64,000 nt of DNA from Marinobacterium arenosum (GTDB lineage Bacteria; Pseudomonadota; Gammaproteobacteria; Pseudomonadales; Balneatricaceae). Location: assembly GCF_019795155.1 (NCBI RefSeq), contig NZ_JAILYN010000018.1, forward strand, positions 22,728 to 86,727, in the 5' to 3' direction. This document shows, piece after piece, positions 26,973 through 36,327 of the stretch (position 1 is the stretch's first letter; each line of letters opens with the position of its first letter). The notes under the pieces are model-generated. The model did no database searches, was not told the DNA's origin, and saw only the letters and a program-made list of their open reading frames with translations. The position numbers and the translations under genes are program-made.

Positions 26973-28079
26973 ATGTCACTACTGAAAAAATCAATCTCCA
27001 CCCTTGCTCTCTCCGTTGCCGTGGCAATGTCCGCTCACGCGGCTGACACGCTGAAGATCGGTATCGCCGGTCCGAAAACTGGCCCCGTGGCCCAGTACGG
27101 CGACATGCAGTTCAACGGTACCCACGCGGCAATCGAACTGATCAACAAGGCCGGCGGTATTAACGGCATGATGCTGGAAGCGGTCGAATACGACGACGCC
27201 TGCGATCCGAAACAGGCGGTGGCGGTAGCCAACAAGATCGTTTCCGACGGCGTGCAGTATGTTGTCGGCCACCTGTGCTCCAGCTCCACCCAGCCGGCGA
27301 CCGATGTCTATGAAGAGGAAGGTGTGCTGGCGGTAACCTGCTCCACCAACCCGAGCATCACCGAACGTGGCTACCAGATGGTGTTCCGCACCATCGGCCT
27401 GGACTCCGACCAGGGCCCGACCGCAGCGCGCTATGTCGCGGCCAACATCAAGCCGCAGCGTGTCGCTGTGATCCACGACAAGCAGCAGTATGGCGAAGGC
27501 ATCGCGATGTCTGTCCGTAAGACGCTGATGGATTCCGGTATCGAGGTGGTGATGACCGAGGGTGTCACTGCCGGCGACAAGGACTTCTCGTCGCTGATCA
27601 CCAAAATGAAAAAAGAAGGCGTCGACTTCGTTTACTTCGGCGGTTACCACCCGGAACTGGGCCTGATCATGCGTCAGAGCCACGCGGTTGGCTTCAATCC
27701 GCAGTTCATGGGTCCGGAAGCGGTGGGTAACAAAGAGGTTGCCAACATCGCCGGTGAAGCCGCTGAAGGCCTGCTGGTGACCCTGCCGGCGCGCTATGAC
27801 CTGCTGCCGAAGAACAAAGACGTGGTCGAGCTGATGAAGTCCAAAGGACAGGATCCGACAGGTCCGTTCGTCTGGACCAGCGTTGCAGCGGTACAGGCGA
27901 TGGTTGATGTGATCGGTAAGGTTGGCGCGGACGACCCGGCCAAGGTAGCCGACGAACTGCGTGGCAACACCATCGATACTGCGATGGGCCCGCTGACCTG
28001 GGACCAGAAGGGCGACCTGATCGGCTTCGAGTTCGGTATCTTCAAGTGGCACGCAGACGGTACGGGTACCCCGCTGTAA
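26973..28079 (+). CDS. LivJ/LivK-like branched-chain amino-acid-type binding protein (orphan)
   Basis: A 368-residue periplasmic binding protein with a signal peptide (1-24, cleaved near AHA-ADTLKI). It follows LivJ across its length: DACDPKQAVAVANKIV, VVGHLCSSSTQPATDVYEEE, TIGLDSDQGPTAARYV, DKQQYGEG, FVYFGGYHPELG, FMGPEAVGN and FKWHADG. However, where LivJ has a SPGATNPELT ligand loop this protein has TCSTNPSIT, one residue shorter. No livH, livM, livG or livF gene is in the window, so it would have to work with permease genes elsewhere. Its position after the hut operon could mean a histidine- or urocanate-related ligand, but that is a guess. Start at 26973 behind AGGGAG. Confidence 0.9.
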   Translation: MSLLKKSISTLALSVAVAMSAHAADTLKIGIAGPKTGPVAQYGDMQFNGTHAAIELINKAGGINGMMLEAVEYDDACDPKQAVAVANKIVSDGVQYVVGHLCSSSTQPATDVYEEEGVLAVTCSTNPSITERGYQMVFRTIGLDSDQGPTAARYVAANIKPQRVAVIHDKQQYGEGIAMSVRKTLMDSGIEVVMTEGVTAGDKDFSSLITKMKKEGVDFVYFGGYHPELGLIMRQSHAVGFNPQFMGPEAVGNKEVANIAGEAAEGLLVTLPARYDLLPKNKDVVELMKSKGQDPTGPFVWTSVAAVQAMVDVIGKVGADDPAKVADELRGNTIDTAMGPLTWDQKGDLIGFEFGIFKWHADGTGTPL

Positions 28080-28130
28080 GCCAAATGTTGTTTTAAGGAC
28101 GCTCCCGCACGGGATTCGTCCGCAGTGATA

Positions 28131-28160
28131 AGAACCCAGCTTGGCAGCTGGGTTCTTTTA
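28131..28160 (+). terminator. intrinsic terminator of the binding-protein gene
   Basis: AGAACCCAGCT (28131-28141), loop TGGC, AGCTGGGTTCT (28146-28156), then TTTTA. An 11-bp perfect stem. Confidence 0.9.
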
Positions 28161-28271
28161 TTTTGGCGCTGGGCGCGTGCCTTGGCAGTAGGTGTCCGTA
28201 TAATTTGCTTGGCGGTTAATGCGCCAAGCCTGGTGTTACCGGAGAACAACCTATTCAGATTTTTATAGGTT

Positions 28272-30542
28272 CTACTGGCATGATGAGTTTGAATCCCCCG
28301 GTATCTGAATTTCATCAGAGTCGCTAAGAAAAACAGTTCCATCCTGGAAACTGCCGGTAATGAACAGTTCGTTACCGGTGAACAGCATTCCCACGTCCCG
28401 TAATTCCGATGTTTTGAAGTGGGCGACCAGATCCTTGATACCATCTTGTGGATCGCTGACATCCTTGTTGGTGGAAATCCGTACCGGTTCCACCTCCGAA
28501 GAAGATGAATCTGTCAGCCTGATGGTCGCAGCCTCGATCTCCGTAAGATCGACCCCTGGCCGGCCCAGCACGGCAATCGCGACCCTGCCTTTATTGTCTT
28601 TATTTATACAATTCGGATCGCTGCCAGGTTTCACATCGATATCCAAAGGTGCCCCTTCGGTGACCTCGACGGAGCAGTCGGCGGTCAGCGCGGTTCCCAT
28701 CACGCCCACGGTGACCAGCCTTGGGCCGGTCGGCGCTGTGTAAGGTATGAAGAAGCCGACGTTGGCGTTGCCCTGATCATCTATCTGCCCCATTGCCACG
28801 AAGTCGTCGCCGATAAAGACCTTGGCGGTCTCGCCGGGTATCAGGCCGCTGGCTTCTACCGATGCGGCGCCGCCTTGTGGTACTTCAGCCGAGTCGACAC
28901 CGCACACTGGAAAATCAGGATGGATCAGGAACAGAGGGACAGCGCCAAACAGCGAAGTGTTTGGCAGACGATCCAGCTCCATGTCTGAGGTTACGCCCAA
29001 CTGTTCGGCGATCGCCTGCATTCGTGCTTCGGACGTTATTGCTCCTCTCACCGAATTGGGCATCAGAATCGACACCACATCATATCGGTCTTCACCGGTT
29101 TCGGCGTCCCGGATCGTCCCGACCTGGGCACTGATGCCGCTATCGCTTATCTCCGCGAAGCTGCCTGACTGGAATCTCCAGACCGTTGGCGTCACGATTC
29201 GAAAACCATTCACCAGCTGGCTGTCAGCTGTTGATTCGCTCAGAGATTCGTCCGTTATGGCGGGTGGGGGAATGAAGGTTACCACCACTCGGGTGACCAG
29301 CTCGGCCCCCTGAAAGCTGGTATTAAATCCCAGCGAGGAGGGCATACCGCCGGTCGCCGGGTTATTGTCCAGATCTAGAAAAACCAGGTACTGATTTTCC
29401 ACTTCTATCGGAATGGTGCCAAAGAGGACATGGTTCAGCGCGGTCGATTGCAGCGTATCGTTCACCAGCATGCCGACCGAGTTAATATCAACTTCTCGGT
29501 TGGTGACATCATGCAAGGGGTCTACACGGTGGTCACTGAAGGCTTGACCCGGGATCAGAATATTCGGCGGGTCGGTATGGCTACCCGGCATTTTTTCCGC
29601 CACGATCCGGGCTCTGTCCCGTTGCAGGTCGGTGATCACATTGGTGCCCTTATTAGTGTTGGTTGCCATCAGTGAAAATGGCTCGGCGTCAACGTCTTCG
29701 TCCGTATCACAGCCCCCTGACGCACCGTAGCCATCAAATAGCTCATCTTCGTCATCGTCCAGGCCGTTGCCATGCTCGAGGAACAGGGCATGACCGAGTT
29801 CGTGAGCCATCAGTATTCCGGATGCCCGCTCGTCCGCCGTCAGTAGCGCATTGTCTTTGACAAATACATAGCCGGCATCGTCATCCACGCTGATGATCAG
29901 GGACGGATCTTTACAGATGTCCTCCGCAGCTGCGCTTGCCGAGTAGTAGAAGCCGCCTTTGCCGCCAAGGAAGCCCTCGTTGCCGGCGCTGTCGACAAAA
30001 CGACGGATATTGATGGCCAAGGGGCCGGAGAAGTTAACCGGATCTTTACCTTCCAGTTGTCGTTGCGCATTGATATCGACCTCCATCGCATCCCAGGCTT
30101 CGCGGCACTTGGCCAGGGTTTCCTCCTGTTCGGTGGTGTTCAGTTCGATGTCCCCCTCCTGTGAGCCAGCGGATATGTTCACATCGTCGATAATGGGGAA
30201 ATTGATGCCACCGATGATCTCGATCTGATCGGTCGTCAGGTCTTTGACTGCGAAACCACTGCGAAATGTTATGTTGGCGCCCGGTATCCAGAAATTGTCA
30301 CTGGGACGTTCGTGGCGTCGCCATAGCACGTCATTGGTGCTTGATTCTCCAACGCCGCCGGGATCGGTAACGGCCGGGCTGCCTTGCACCGCGCACCAGC
30401 GAAGTGGCACGCCACGCAGGCCTGTAGCGGCGTCGCCTGCGGTGAGATTTGTGGGCCAAGATGCCAAGCAAAACGATAACAGGGTTGTTGCGGAAAATAG
30501 GGCGATCGAGGTTCGCTCCATTTCGGTTTTACGTATGTCCAT
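28272..30542 (-). CDS. large secreted zincin metalloprotease-like protein
   Basis: A 756-residue protein with a signal peptide after a short charged start. A zinc-protease motif of the metzincin/zincin type, HELGHALFLEHG (HExxHxxxxxH), occurs near residue 245-256, followed by DDDEDELFDGY. The middle carries beta-rich regions and a bacterial Ig-like part (ASVEASGLIPGETAKVFIGD, then GPRLVTVGVMG). The C-terminus, from about 625 (LDIDVKPGSDPNCIN, GRVAIAVLGRPG, then GIKDLVAHFKTSEL), is the short repeat-like domain seen at the end of many exported proteins. It probably acts outside the cell as a protease or adhesin-type protein. It is convergent with the LivJ-like gene and stands alone; the function is not otherwise shown. 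Confidence 0.8.
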   Translation of the reverse strand: MDIRKTEMERTSIALFSATTLLSFCLASWPTNLTAGDAATGLRGVPLRWCAVQGSPAVTDPGGVGESSTNDVLWRRHERPSDNFWIPGANITFRSGFAVKDLTTDQIEIIGGINFPIIDDVNISAGSQEGDIELNTTEQEETLAKCREAWDAMEVDINAQRQLEGKDPVNFSGPLAINIRRFVDSAGNEGFLGGKGGFYYSASAAAEDICKDPSLIISVDDDAGYVFVKDNALLTADERASGILMAHELGHALFLEHGNGLDDDEDELFDGYGASGGCDTDEDVDAEPFSLMATNTNKGTNVITDLQRDRARIVAEKMPGSHTDPPNILIPGQAFSDHRVDPLHDVTNREVDINSVGMLVNDTLQSTALNHVLFGTIPIEVENQYLVFLDLDNNPATGGMPSSLGFNTSFQGAELVTRVVVTFIPPPAITDESLSESTADSQLVNGFRIVTPTVWRFQSGSFAEISDSGISAQVGTIRDAETGEDRYDVVSILMPNSVRGAITSEARMQAIAEQLGVTSDMELDRLPNTSLFGAVPLFLIHPDFPVCGVDSAEVPQGGAASVEASGLIPGETAKVFIGDDFVAMGQIDDQGNANVGFFIPYTAPTGPRLVTVGVMGTALTADCSVEVTEGAPLDIDVKPGSDPNCINKDNKGRVAIAVLGRPGVDLTEIEAATIRLTDSSSSEVEPVRISTNKDVSDPQDGIKDLVAHFKTSELRDVGMLFTGNELFITGSFQDGTVFLSDSDEIQIPGDSNSSCQ

Positions 30543-30800
30543 GTGAGTCTCTCCAAGCGTTGCCAGACAGTCGTAATTGATCGGGCTGGTCTGGAGGGCG
30601 GCAGCTCAATGTGCTGGCGCTTTGTCCTGTCAATTCAAGGAGCGTGCCAGCAAGCCGGAAAGTTCACGGAATCAGCGGGTTAGTTCATGGACGCTAAAAC
30701 AGAGCGGGAGATATCTGTTAGCAAGGATTAACAATGCAGAAGGTGGCCTGGCCTTTAGCGGCCCGCTTTTGGCCCAGTCGGTGAGGCTTGTCTGAAAGGA

Positions 30801-31040
30801 CTATGCTGGCAGCGTATCCTGCTCCAGCAGCGCCAGGATCTGCAGTGCCTGGTCGCGGCTGTCGCCGCAGATGGCGATCTCCGCCTGAAAGTCGGCGCAG
30901 GCTTGCGGCCGTTCCGGCTGGCCGAACAGCGCGCACAGGTTGTCCGGGCTCAGGTGGCGGCAGCGCTCACCGGCCGGTTTGTTCAGGCTGCTGATACTGG
31001 GCGCGATGCAGCAGGCGCCGCAGCCGGTTCGACATTGCAT
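30801..31040 (-). CDS. YkgJ-family cysteine cluster protein
   Basis: A 79-residue protein that begins MQCRTGCGACCIAPSISS, then has CRHL, LCALFG and ACADF: a Cys-x3-Cys-x2-Cys type set of metal-binding cysteines diagnostic of YkgJ/PF03692 proteins (FeS or zinc cluster). Start at 31040 is preferred because the family begins at the cluster; an in-frame ATG at 31115 would add 25 residues unlike the family. The function of the family is not established. It is divergent from the lipoprotein gene at 31196. Confidence 0.85.
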   Translation of the reverse strand: MQCRTGCGACCIAPSISSLNKPAGERCRHLSPDNLCALFGQPERPQACADFQAEIAICGDSRDQALQILALLEQDTLPA

Positions 31041-31195
31041 AGTCAGGCTCGAGGGTATTCGACAGGGGGCCGCGCGACCGGATAGCCAATCGCCGCGTAG
31101 CGCGCACCCTAGCATCTTTGCCGGAAAATTGCCCGATAAGCTTCCATTCTTGCATTAGACTTAATCAGCAGACTGGGGATCAGGAGGGGACGGAG

Positions 31196-32299
31196 ATGAT
31201 CGCTGACACTGTCTTTTCACGAAGCTTGCCATCGCTGCTGTTCGCTATGGTGGCCATGCTGCTGCTGGCCGGTTGCGGTCAGCAGCAGACGCAATCGCAG
31301 TATTCACAGGAGCGGCCCAAACTGGCCGAGCCGACCACATTCTCGGGTTATCTGTCCTGTCCCGGCTGTGAGCAGACGCGGTTGGACCTGACCCTTTATC
31401 CGGAAGGTTACTTCCGTCTGCGCCAGCATAAGGGGGGCGAGAGCGATTACCACACCGGTCGCTGGGCCTGGGCCGGCAGCGACCAGAGCCAGTTGCAGTT
31501 GCTCGCCCGTGCCGATCAGCGCTGGTTCTTCCAGGCGATCAATGCCGGTCAGCTGCAACTGGTCGATCCGGATGCCGAGCCGCAAGCCTTCCCGCAGGTG
31601 CTGACTCGCCAGCCGGATCTGGATGTCATCGTCGGGCCGATGCCGCTACAGGGACTCTACCGCCAGAATGGCGATGCCCTGGTTTTCACCGAATGTAACA
31701 GTGGCCGGCCGTTCCCGGTGTTGCCGCAGGGGCAACAGCAGCGGTTGGCGGAAGCTTATAGCCAGCACCTGGCGGCAGGTCAGCCGGCGCTGGTTGCGCT
31801 GCATGGACGCTTTGAGAGCCGGTCGGTAACACCCGGTAAGCCGGTACAGGAGTATCTGGTGGTCGAGCGGTTCGATCGGCTGCTGGCCGGCGCCGACTGC
31901 CGGGCCAGCCTGGCGTGGATGCTGGTGGATACCTACTGGCAGCCGTTGGAGATCGGCGGCCAGCCGGTGCGTCAGCCGGCCGGTAAGCGTCCGGCGCACC
32001 TGCTGCTATCGCCGCAGGATAACCGGGTCTATGGTTTCTCCGGCTGTAACCAGATGGCCGGCCATTATCAGCTGGACGCCGGGCGGCTGAAATTCCGTAC
32101 CCTGGCGACCACCCGGATGGTCTGCATGTCATCCGACGCCGGTAGCCTGGAGCCGGCCTTCCTGCGCGCGCTGGAGGCCACTGTCGGGTATCGGATCGAG
32201 GGCGACCGGCTGCAGCTGAAGGACAGCAGCGGCAAGGTTTTGATGGTGCTGGAGGCGCGGCCGCCGGCTGAGCATTTCACCGGCGCGCCACGCAGTTAG
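31196..32299 (+). CDS. lipoprotein with NlpE-like N-domain and C-terminal META domain
   Basis: A 367-residue exported lipoprotein (lipobox LLAGC, Cys27). The N-terminal part has the CPGC motif (YLSCPGCEQTRLDLTLYPEG) of the NlpE/copper-resistance N-domain. A linker region of about 110 residues follows. The C-terminal ~130 residues are a META domain (WQPLEIGG, GFSGCNQMAGHYQLDAGRLK, ATTRMVCMS), as in HslJ and some heat-shock-related lipoproteins. It may bind metal and act in envelope stress or motility-related stress signalling. Start at 31196 follows AGGAGGGG; earlier in-frame starts are not needed. Confidence 0.85.
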   Translation: MIADTVFSRSLPSLLFAMVAMLLLAGCGQQQTQSQYSQERPKLAEPTTFSGYLSCPGCEQTRLDLTLYPEGYFRLRQHKGGESDYHTGRWAWAGSDQSQLQLLARADQRWFFQAINAGQLQLVDPDAEPQAFPQVLTRQPDLDVIVGPMPLQGLYRQNGDALVFTECNSGRPFPVLPQGQQQRLAEAYSQHLAAGQPALVALHGRFESRSVTPGKPVQEYLVVERFDRLLAGADCRASLAWMLVDTYWQPLEIGGQPVRQPAGKRPAHLLLSPQDNRVYGFSGCNQMAGHYQLDAGRLKFRTLATTRMVCMSSDAGSLEPAFLRALEATVGYRIEGDRLQLKDSSGKVLMVLEARPPAEHFTGAPRS

Positions 32300-32315
32300 T
32301 GGCTACCTGCCGAGC

Positions 32316-34343
32316 TTAGGCAACCCTGAAGCGGGCCACCTGCTGGTGCAGCGAGATGGCCTGCTCTGACATCAGACGGCTGGCGGCGGCGTTGCTTTCC
32401 GCTTCACCGGCGGTGTGTTGAGCGCTCTGGGCCAGTGTCTGGCTGCTGTGGCCGATCTGGGTTACCGCCGCACTTTGCTCCTCGGTGGCACCGGCAATAC
32501 TCTCCATCCTCGCCCGCACCTGATCGGCTGCCGCCAGGATCTGCTCCAGCACGGTATCGGCGCTGGCAGCCTGCTCGACGCTGCTGTGTACCTGCTCGAC
32601 ACCGTGTTCCATCTGGCCCACCGCGGCCAGTGCATTGTTCTGCAGTTTGGCCACCACCTGCTGAATCTCGCTGGTGGACTGCTGGGTGCGCAGTGCCAGG
32701 GTGCGCACCTCGTCGGCTACCACCGCGAAACCACGGCCGTGTTCGCCGGCGCGGGCGGCTTCGATGGCCGCGTTGAGTGCCAGCAGGTTGGTCTGCTCGG
32801 CGATGGCGTTGATCACCTCCACCACCTTGCCGATCTCGCCGCTGTCGGACTGCAGCTGCTCAATCGATTGGCTGGCCCGGCTGAACTCCTGCTGCAGCTG
32901 GCCGATGGTGGCGACCACCTGCTGCGCGGTGATCTTGCCCTGACCGGAAAGCTGGGCGGTGACCGCCGCCTCTTCCGCCACCGCCTGGGCCTGCTCGGCG
33001 ACATAGTGCACCGACTCGGCAACCTGGTTGATCGAGGCCGATACCTGTACGGTCTCGTCGCTGCTCAGCCGGGCGGTATCCATCATGCCGGTACTGGATT
33101 GGGCGATCTGGCCGCTGGCGACCGAGATCTCGTCGCCGGAACGGCGTACCTGGCTGATCACGCCGCTGAACGCCTCCAGCATCCGGTTCAGACTGAATTG
33201 CAGTTGGTCCAGTTCGTTACGGCTCTGCTCGTTGCAACGGTCTGCAAAGCGTAGGCTCAGGTCGCCGGCTCCGATCTGTGCCAGGGTTCGGCAGATCCGC
33301 CGAATTGGCCGCAGCGAGCGGCTCAGGAACAAGCCGATCAGCGTCACCAGCAGCAATGTTGCGGCGATGGACAGGCCAACCAGCAGCCATTGCAGTTGAT
33401 CTACCGCGGCGGTGAATTCGTCGGCGAAACTGATGGCGAACAGTGCCCAGTTACCCTGGCCGGTGCGCTGGAAGGTAAGGCGGGCGTCGCGGCGGCTCAG
33501 CGGATCGATGAAATCGGCACTGCCCTGGGATTGCTCAAGCAGCTGGCGAATGACCGGCAGGTTTCCGTACACCTGGTCGATCACTTTATCCTGGGAGTGC
33601 GGGTGGGCGATCAGGTTGCCATGTTGCGGGCCTTCACCGGTATCGACCAGCGCAACATAGCCACTGCTGCCCATCCGGATACTCAGCAGGTTTTCGCGCA
33701 GCGATTTCATCACCTTGGAGATCGGCAGGCCGACGTAGTAGATCGCCACCACCCGGCCGTTGCGATCCTTTACCGGGCTGTACTGGGTCATATAGCGGGT
33801 GCCGAACAGCTCGGCTTCGCCGCGGTAGCGTTCGCCGTTGATCAGCCTTTGATAGCCGGGATGCTGCTTGCCGAGCAGGGTGCCGATGGCGCGTTCGCCG
33901 CGTTCGTTTTTCAAGGAGGTGGTGATGCGCAGGAAGTCGTCGCCGTAGCGGATGAACAGCGTGGCATTGCCGCCGGTCATCCGGGCGAAGCGGTCCACCT
34001 CGCTGAAATTCAGATTGACCTGCTCACCGTCATGACGGACCAGTGGCGCGTCATAGCGACCGACCTGCACGGTTTCGGTTGCCGAGAACTCCAGCGGGGC
34101 GGGGTAGAGTTCCCGGAATACCGAACCCAGCAGCTGGGTATTGTCGATGATGGAGCTGTAGGCGGTATCCAGCTGCTGGGCCAGGGCATCCACCTCCTGC
34201 GCCTGGCTTTCTTCGACATGGTTCAGCATCAGCTGGCGGGCTTGCTGGCCGACGATGGTTATGAACAGCGCCATCACCAACGCGATCAGCAGCAGGGCGC
34301 CAACGCGTAGCTGTCGTGACAGTGACCATTCGCGAATTTTCAT
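32316..34343 (-). CDS. methyl-accepting chemotaxis protein with periplasmic Cache-type sensor
   Basis: A 675-residue chemoreceptor: TM1 about 12-30, a periplasmic Cache 3/Cache 2-type sensor (about 35-310, with [20 protein letters not shown] and [12 protein letters not shown]), TM2 about 318-345, HAMP about 347-400 and the MA signalling region with the hairpin tip [20 protein letters not shown] then [20 protein letters not shown]. No C-terminal NWETF-type tether is present, so methylation enzymes would act without it. The ligand cannot be predicted. It is single and read toward the lipoprotein gene (stop sites 16 bases apart), convergent. Confidence 0.95.
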   Translation of the reverse strand: MKIREWSLSRQLRVGALLLIALVMALFITIVGQQARQLMLNHVEESQAQEVDALAQQLDTAYSSIIDNTQLLGSVFRELYPAPLEFSATETVQVGRYDAPLVRHDGEQVNLNFSEVDRFARMTGGNATLFIRYGDDFLRITTSLKNERGERAIGTLLGKQHPGYQRLINGERYRGEAELFGTRYMTQYSPVKDRNGRVVAIYYVGLPISKVMKSLRENLLSIRMGSSGYVALVDTGEGPQHGNLIAHPHSQDKVIDQVYGNLPVIRQLLEQSQGSADFIDPLSRRDARLTFQRTGQGNWALFAISFADEFTAAVDQLQWLLVGLSIAATLLLVTLIGLFLSRSLRPIRRICRTLAQIGAGDLSLRFADRCNEQSRNELDQLQFSLNRMLEAFSGVISQVRRSGDEISVASGQIAQSSTGMMDTARLSSDETVQVSASINQVAESVHYVAEQAQAVAEEAAVTAQLSGQGKITAQQVVATIGQLQQEFSRASQSIEQLQSDSGEIGKVVEVINAIAEQTNLLALNAAIEAARAGEHGRGFAVVADEVRTLALRTQQSTSEIQQVVAKLQNNALAAVGQMEHGVEQVHSSVEQAASADTVLEQILAAADQVRARMESIAGATEEQSAAVTQIGHSSQTLAQSAQHTAGEAESNAAASRLMSEQAISLHQQVARFRVA

Positions 34344-34890
34344 GATCGATTCCTATCGTATGTTTCTGTTATGAGCGTATCTGTCAGTGAATCTCGTGCA
34401 GGGAGATCGGTCGTTCGGTAATGCTATACGCAAATGATAATGATTGCTATATGCGTTTGGTGGCTATTAAGGCCTGTTGCCGATATGGATAGGCGGGTGG
34501 GAATACCAACTAGCCTGCTGTCCTTTCAGGGGCCGGTAAATGTTGGCCTGGCCGGCAATAAGTGGCGTTGCGCGGGTTGCGTGTCGCTGGTCGCTGTGAC
34601 GATATTGCCGGATCCGTTGGCCTTGCCAGGCTAGGCGGGGGTCGCCGTTGGTGCCTGACCTCCCATCGCTGTCCATAGCTCCGGTCTGAGCGCTTATGTC
34701 AGCGAATTCTCAGTCCGGGTAATCGGTCGGTCGCGAATGTTACGGAAAGATGACGGGCATTGCTATTCGGGCGTGATAAAAAAATTTTTCTCAATTCCCA
34801 TTAAGTCTATCTATCGGCTGCAGAGGATTTCGGCCGGGCCGCAATGGTTTTGACGAAGCGTCAGAAAGAGGTTGCGGGGACAACCCGTTG

Positions 34891-35379
34891 TTGTGGCTGG
34901 AATCGAGAGATGGTATCTACAAAACTTGGCTTCGTAGGGTTGGCTCCGGTGCAGCTGCAGCGCCTATGCCAGATGAGCCTGGGGCGACGCCCTACAGGGT
35001 CCATTCTCTTGTAGGGCCAAACGCTGGCGGGCGTTTCAACAACCGACTCATGACCGCTCGCCAGCGGTACCCAGGGGACATGCCAAGTGAGCTGCTGCGA
35101 AGCACGGAACCTGTAGCAGCGGGCTTGGCATGCCCCTTGGGTACTGACCGCGACAAGATGCGTATCCGCGGGTGTCGCCCTCGGAGCGGGCTGCTACGGC
35201 AGGCCCTGTAGGGTGCCACCCGGGCGCCAGCGCCGCAGGCGGTTGAAAACACCCGTTGGCGTTTGGCCGGCCAGGCCTACCCGGCCGGGTCCGGCCCTAC
35301 ATTGGCGTGGTGAAGAACCAGCAGGAGCTTCAGCCACAAGAAAAGGCCGTTGTGGCCGGAATCGAGAGATGGTACCTAC
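34891..35379 (+). repeat. dispersed repeat family, copy 1 (composite block)
   Basis: The 1.1-kb gap 34344-35443 has no convincing gene; 34344-34890 shows nothing beyond AT-rich promoter-like DNA. A 30-base sequence beginning TTGTGGC.GGAATCGAGA and ending CTAC lies at 34891-34920 and again at 35350-35379, in the same orientation. From 35175 to 35379 the DNA matches copy 2 at 48021-48232. Inside, an imperfect 20-bp inverted repeat (35068-35087 and 35124-35143, words TACCCAGGGG and CCCCTTGGGTA) could fold. Short reading frames through this block are composed of repeat words and are not genes. Confidence 0.8.
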
Positions 35380-35443
35380 GGGAGCATTATCGCTACGACG
35401 ATCATCCATCGGTGGGTGGCATGGGATATTGAAAACAAACAAA

Positions 35444-35920
35444 CTAGCCCAGCGGCAGCTCGGTGCTGTTTTTCACCTCGGTCATGGTGATATGGCTCTG
35501 TGCCTCCTGGATATGGGGCAGCTGCAGCAGCCGGCGGCGCAGGAACTGCTCGTAGCTTTCGATATCCTTGGTGACCACCCGGATGATGTAGTCCATGCCG
35601 CCGGACATGGTCCAGCACTCCATCACTTCCGGAAAGCCGACGATCGCCGCCTCGAATTCGTTCAGCATGTTCCAGCCGTGCGACGACAGCTTGATATTGA
35701 CGAATACCACGATGCCGAGCCCCAGCTTCTGGCGGTCCAGTAGTGCCACCTTGCGGCGGATGTAGCCCGCCTGCTGCAGCCGGTTGATACGCCGCCAGCA
35801 GGGTGATTGTGACAGGCCGACCCGGTCGGCCAGTTCGGTGGCGGACAGGTTGGCGTCCTGTTGCAGCAGCTGCAGGATCTTGCGGTCGATATGGTCGAGG
35901 GTGTCGAGAGTATCTGTCAT
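35444..35920 (-). CDS. Lrp/AsnC-family regulator
   Basis: A 158-residue Lrp-type protein: N-terminal HTH (about 8-60, LDHIDRKILQLLQQDANLSA, LSQSPCWRRINRLQQAGYIR) and a C-terminal RAM effector-binding domain (about 65-150, with GGMDYIIRVVTKDIESYEQF). These regulators respond to amino acids. The downstream-oriented neighbour unit is the dioxygenase/PLP operon starting at 38222, transcribed the same way. An 11-bp word TTATGCTTTGT occurs both just upstream of this gene (35972-35982) and upstream of the dioxygenase (38417-38427). Control of that operon by this regulator is therefore possible, not proven. Confidence 0.93.
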   Translation of the reverse strand: MTDTLDTLDHIDRKILQLLQQDANLSATELADRVGLSQSPCWRRINRLQQAGYIRRKVALLDRQKLGLGIVVFVNIKLSSHGWNMLNEFEAAIVGFPEVMECWTMSGGMDYIIRVVTKDIESYEQFLRRRLLQLPHIQEAQSHITMTEVKNSTELPLG

Positions 35921-35980
35921 TTGATAAAGGTGAGAAAAAGTTATGCGCTAGTTTAGCTTAGCTTAGCAGAATTATGCTTT

Positions 35981-36036
35981 GTGAGTTGTGAGTTGTGAGT
36001 TGTGAGTTGTGAGTTGTGAGTTGTGAGTTGTGAGTT
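35981..36036 (+). repeat. heptamer tandem repeat (GTGAGTT)8
   Basis: Eight perfect head-to-tail copies of GTGAGTT between the lrp-type gene and the class V PLP gene. Being a 7-base unit, changes in copy number would shift any reading frame, but no gene spans it. It lies upstream of the regulator start at 35920, in its promoter-proximal DNA. The rest of the 407-bp gap holds the terminator below, a copy of CCGCTAAAGCGCGAAGA (36160-36176) and no gene. Confidence 0.95.
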
Positions 36037-36177
36037 GGAGTGATGGTGGTGTCCTGAGGGGCTCGGAATGTAGCCCGCTGTTACGGGATCGTGCCCGGTC
36101 CGCTCAGGGTCAGCGTTGACAGGGGCTGCGGCAAGTTTATGAATGGCGTGGGTGATTGCCGCTAAAGCGCGAAGAGC

Positions 36178-36212
36178 AAAAAAAAACCGGCAACCCCGAG
36201 GGGCGCCGGCAA
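36178..36212 (-). terminator. intrinsic terminator of the dioxygenase/PLP operon
   Basis: On the minus strand GTTGCCGGCGCC..GGGGTTGCCGG forms a stem-loop followed by a run of T (plus-strand A at about 36178-36186). It lies about 115 bases past the class V gene stop. Confidence 0.75.
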
Positions 36213-36327
36213 CAAGTAAGACAGATTGGCTCATAACATCGACGGACTGCCTGCCTACGTCTTCGGATGGTGCCTGAATACGGCGACCTGCAGCCCGGAC
36301 GTCGATACTACGAGAGCCTGATCAACT

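Noticed and set aside
28207..28229. GCTTGGCG..CGCCAAGC hairpin
   Set aside because: Perfect 8-bp stem, but no T-run on either strand and no clear link to a gene end; left as an unassigned structure.
34432..34450. Fur-box-like TGATAATGATTGCTA upstream of the chemoreceptor
   Set aside because: Only the left arm fits; the right arm matches 4 of 7, too weak to report as a site.
34888..35211. 107-codon frame in the repeat block
   Set aside because: Consists of dispersed repeat words also found in other intergenic DNA.
35980..36040. CRISPR array at the heptamer repeat
   Set aside because: Units are 7 bases without spacers and no cas gene is present.
35953..36234. 93-codon minus-strand frame with NSQLTTH repeats
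   Set aside because: The repeats are only the translation of the GTGAGTT array; no start signal.
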